This document shows, piece after piece, positions 5,538 through 6,967 of a DNA stretch of 6,967 bases (position 1 is its first letter; the number at the start of each line of letters is the position of its first letter). The stretch is from an uncultured Collinsella sp. (GTDB lineage: Bacteria; Actinomycetota; Coriobacteriia; Coriobacteriales; Coriobacteriaceae): assembly GCA_900556365.1 (NCBI GenBank), contig USOG01000077.1, positions 1-6,967 of the forward strand. Reading direction: 5' to 3'. The position numbers and the translations under genes were made by a program. The notes beneath the pieces were generated by a model. That model ran no database searches and was not told the DNA's origin. It was given only the letters and a program-made list of their open reading frames with translations.

Positions 5538-6729
5538 ATGAACCAACCCGCAATCAAAGTACCAGCAGCTATGACACCAGAAATCAGACCTTGGACGCTT
5601 CCGTCCTGTCGCGAAAAAAAAAATCGAAGTCTTCGGGAAGGAACGCACCGCGCTCATTTGCAAACCCCATTCGACCGCCTACGGCGTCCCCTCGGGTTTC
5701 TCCACCGGAACCCTTTTAGACGTAGACCTGACGGATCCAAAGAAAATCATTCAATTTGTCGAGCGGTACGGACTTCCCGTCACCCCATACGCGGGGCAAT
5801 CAGAGCGTGTTGAAAAGCGTTTCACTTCAAACGACGTCTTCTCCGATAAACCGGAGCAAGATGGTCTAGACATTTGGTACGACGCATTGAATGCATCAGA
5901 AAGGTGCTCTGAAATCAGCCTAAACCCCGAATGCGCCTTGTTTAATAACTTCAAAGATAGGGGGCGCTCTCAGGGAACAGAAGTCGCAAACTTAATCGAA
6001 GATATTAGATACAAGAAGGAACAGGTCATACTGTTGGACGATCTCGTTACAACGATGGCATTCATGCAATTAGCCACGCTTCTATTCACAGGCAAAGCAG
6101 CTTACGGTGACCGTGCATACGACTATGTTCTGCATCAAGTATGCATCTCCCAAAACAAGGAGATTATTGAAAACAGATTTTCGCAGCTACGTATGTCGCT
6201 CCAGATGGTCGATGCGTCCGAGCCCCAGTTAGCAGTAGCGAAACCCGGAACATTTGAAATGGACGAAGGAACCAAGATATGGGTGAGCAATCAATTCAAG
6301 ACAATAGAAGTTGCCCTGGCAACATTCATCGACCTCGCTATTAACCCTCAGCCAGAACCCCATACCTTCATTCAAGAGCAAACTTTACGTCGAATGGTCA
6401 ACCGGAATTTAAACGGCCAAAACCCGATTTACGGAAGCCTAACAAGAGCTTGGGCGATACAACTACTAGAAACCCTTGAAAGCCATTTCTCCTGGAACAC
6501 TTGCCGCGAATGCGGACGACCGTACAAAATCCGCCAGCAGAGAATGAGGGCCTACGTCAAGCAAGAAGAAGCGAAAGAAGACCGGTCCAAAGAGCGAAAC
6601 AACGCTCGTGACAAAAATGGCTATTGCTGCAAAGCGCACGAACAGCGTATTCGACGCAAAAATGATAAAAAGATCAGCAACGATCAGATGGATAAAATCG
6701 CCCGGAAAATGGACGGGCACGACCAATAA
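5538..6729 (+). CDS. Cys-rich zinc-finger-like protein, frameshifted at an A10 tract
   Basis: The proper start is ATG 5538, with AAGGAG at 5524-5529, 8 bases before it. The frame reads MNQPAIKVPA... up to a run of ten A at 5614-5623 and then falls out of frame. Reading nine A joins it to the long downstream frame (IEVFGKERTALICKPHS...) and gives about 396 residues. The downstream frame has no ATG or GTG between its last stop (5572) and TTG 5887, so a TTG start there would lose some 90 residues of good coding sequence. The product is not recognised by name. Residues ~150-320 look helical; near the C-terminus CRECGRPYK and a later GYCCKAHEQR make a CxxC...CC(x2)H cluster in a Lys/Arg-rich tail, suggesting a zinc finger binding nucleic acid. 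It is transcribed divergently from the HTH gene, towards the tRNA. The frameshift could be real, a phase-variable or slippage site, or a homopolymer read error. Confidence 0.75.
5614..5623 (+). repeat. A10 homopolymer at the frameshift
   Basis: Ten consecutive A residues (GCG-A10-TCG) sit exactly where coding switches frame. Removing one A restores a single open frame across the gene. A-runs of this length are prone to replication and transcription slippage. Confidence 0.9.
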
Positions 6730-6784
6730 TAATGGCGAAACTATGAATTTTGATAATTCGATATAGGATCCAAAACCCGTTTTA

Positions 6785-6815
6785 TTGCACACATCGTTGC
6801 ACAGCCCATTGCACA
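6785..6815. repeat. Three TTGCACA repeats at 12-bp spacing
   Basis: TTGCACA occurs at 6785-6791, 6797-6803 and 6809-6815, each starting exactly 12 bp after the one before, with varying bases between. It lies 63-93 bases from the 3' end of the tRNA gene. Tandem short repeats at this distance from a tRNA 3' end resemble the arm-type sites of tyrosine recombinases at an attachment site. This is an inference, as no integrase is visible here. Confidence 0.6.
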
Positions 6816-6829
6816 CGGCAGCCATATAA

Positions 6830-6875
6830 AAGAAAGCAGGCCAGAGAAAAACACACTCTGACCTGCTTTTTCTTT
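6830..6875. terminator. Bidirectional intrinsic terminator
   Basis: GCAGGCCAGAG (6836-6846) pairs with CTCTGACCTGC (6856-6866) with one C-A mismatch and a 9-base loop. TTTTTCTTT follows on the plus strand, and a T-rich run (TTTCTTTTAT) follows on the minus strand. It can therefore stop both the plus-strand zinc-finger-like gene and the minus-strand tRNA, which converge on it. Confidence 0.8.
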
Positions 6876-6877
6876 CA

Positions 6878-6952
6878 TGGAGCCAGTGACAGGAATCGAA
6901 CCTGCAACCCACTGATTACAAATCAGTTGCGCTACCGTTGCGCCACACTGGC
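6878..6952 (-). tRNA. tRNA-Thr (anticodon UGU)
   Basis: The 75-base sequence folds as a complete cloverleaf on the minus strand. The acceptor stem is GCCAGTG with CACTGGC, followed by T and an encoded CCA. The D-stem is GCGC/GCGC. The anticodon stem is ACTGA/TCAGT with loop TTTGTAA, giving anticodon TGT. The T-arm is GCAGG-TTCGATT-CCTGT. The 5-base variable loop makes it a class I tRNA. It decodes ACA and related Thr codons. Its 3' end points at the AT-rich accessory block, the usual orientation for a tRNA gene used as an integration site. The sequence beyond it (6953-6967) shows nothing recognisable. Confidence 0.97.
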
Positions 6953-6967
6953 ACACTTGGCGCTTTC

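Noticed and set aside
5887..6729. TTG 5887 as the true start of the zinc-finger-like gene
   Set aside because: No ribosome binding site lies before it, and the same frame continues upstream with good coding sequence back to the A10 tract and, one base shifted, to ATG 5538 with AAGGAG.
6466..6956. Minus-strand frames running through the tRNA gene (with VAGSIPVTG and VCNGLCNDVCN-like peptides)
   Set aside because: These peptides are translations of the tRNA and of the TTGCACA repeats. Such frames over tRNA genes are well-known spurious calls.
1..6967. CRISPR array, rRNA, integrase or relaxase gene
   Set aside because: No regularly spaced direct repeats with unique spacers of CRISPR size, no rRNA-like sequence, and no frame with tyrosine/serine recombinase or relaxase motifs were seen.

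Overview
The window looks like part of a mobile or accessory region of a GC-rich bacterium, most likely a gut actinobacterium of the Coriobacteriia type (Eggerthella/Collinsella relatives). That placement is an inference from GC-rich coding, strong GGAGG-type ribosome binding sites and the gene families; no rRNA or other marker is present. Base composition changes along the window. Positions 1-1140 are very GC-rich, 1440-4000 moderately so, and 4000-6870 clearly more AT-rich, so blocks of different origin seem to be stitched together. These are impressions by eye, not computed values.

Left block (1-1415). Two tightly coupled minus-strand genes of the kind carried by conjugative elements and plasmids: a DUF2958 protein followed by a DUF4313-like protein that runs off the left edge. 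Upstream of them lies about 320 bases without a gene, packed with inverted repeats (a hairpin at 922-963 and a 114-base imperfect palindrome at 977-1090). This could be a transfer origin, a structured leader RNA or a passenger palindromic repeat. A plus-strand scrap of an IS3-family transposase with its right terminal repeat (1192-1415) separates this block from the next.

Middle block (1435-4198). A compact minus-strand operon of four genes. In transcription order: a 60-residue ORF resembling the start of type ISP-like restriction/helicase proteins, a DEDDh exonuclease with a C-terminal BRCT-like domain, a protein with an Ala/Gly-rich N-terminus and a GIY-YIG-like domain, and a PD-(D/E)XK-like DUF4268 protein. 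Gaps are 15 and 15 bases and the last pair overlaps by 14 bases. Three different nuclease-like folds in one coupled unit is the best candidate here for an undescribed defence or DNA-processing system. An 8-bp dyad surrounds the ribosome binding site of the first gene.

Right block (4328-6952). An intrinsic terminator closes a two-gene minus-strand unit: an excisionase-like helix-turn-helix protein, then a DnaC/IstB-like protein whose Walker A and B motifs are both degenerate. The second gene carries an in-frame 73-base GC-rich palindrome near its start. Divergently, a plus-strand gene for a roughly 396-residue protein with a C-terminal Cys-rich, zinc-finger-like segment is interrupted by a one-base frameshift at an A10 tract. 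The window ends in a minus-strand tRNA-Thr(UGU) gene whose 3' end faces the block. Between them are a two-way terminator and three TTGCACA repeats spaced exactly 12 bp apart. This arrangement suggests an integration junction at the tRNA gene, but no integrase and no second att copy are in the window.
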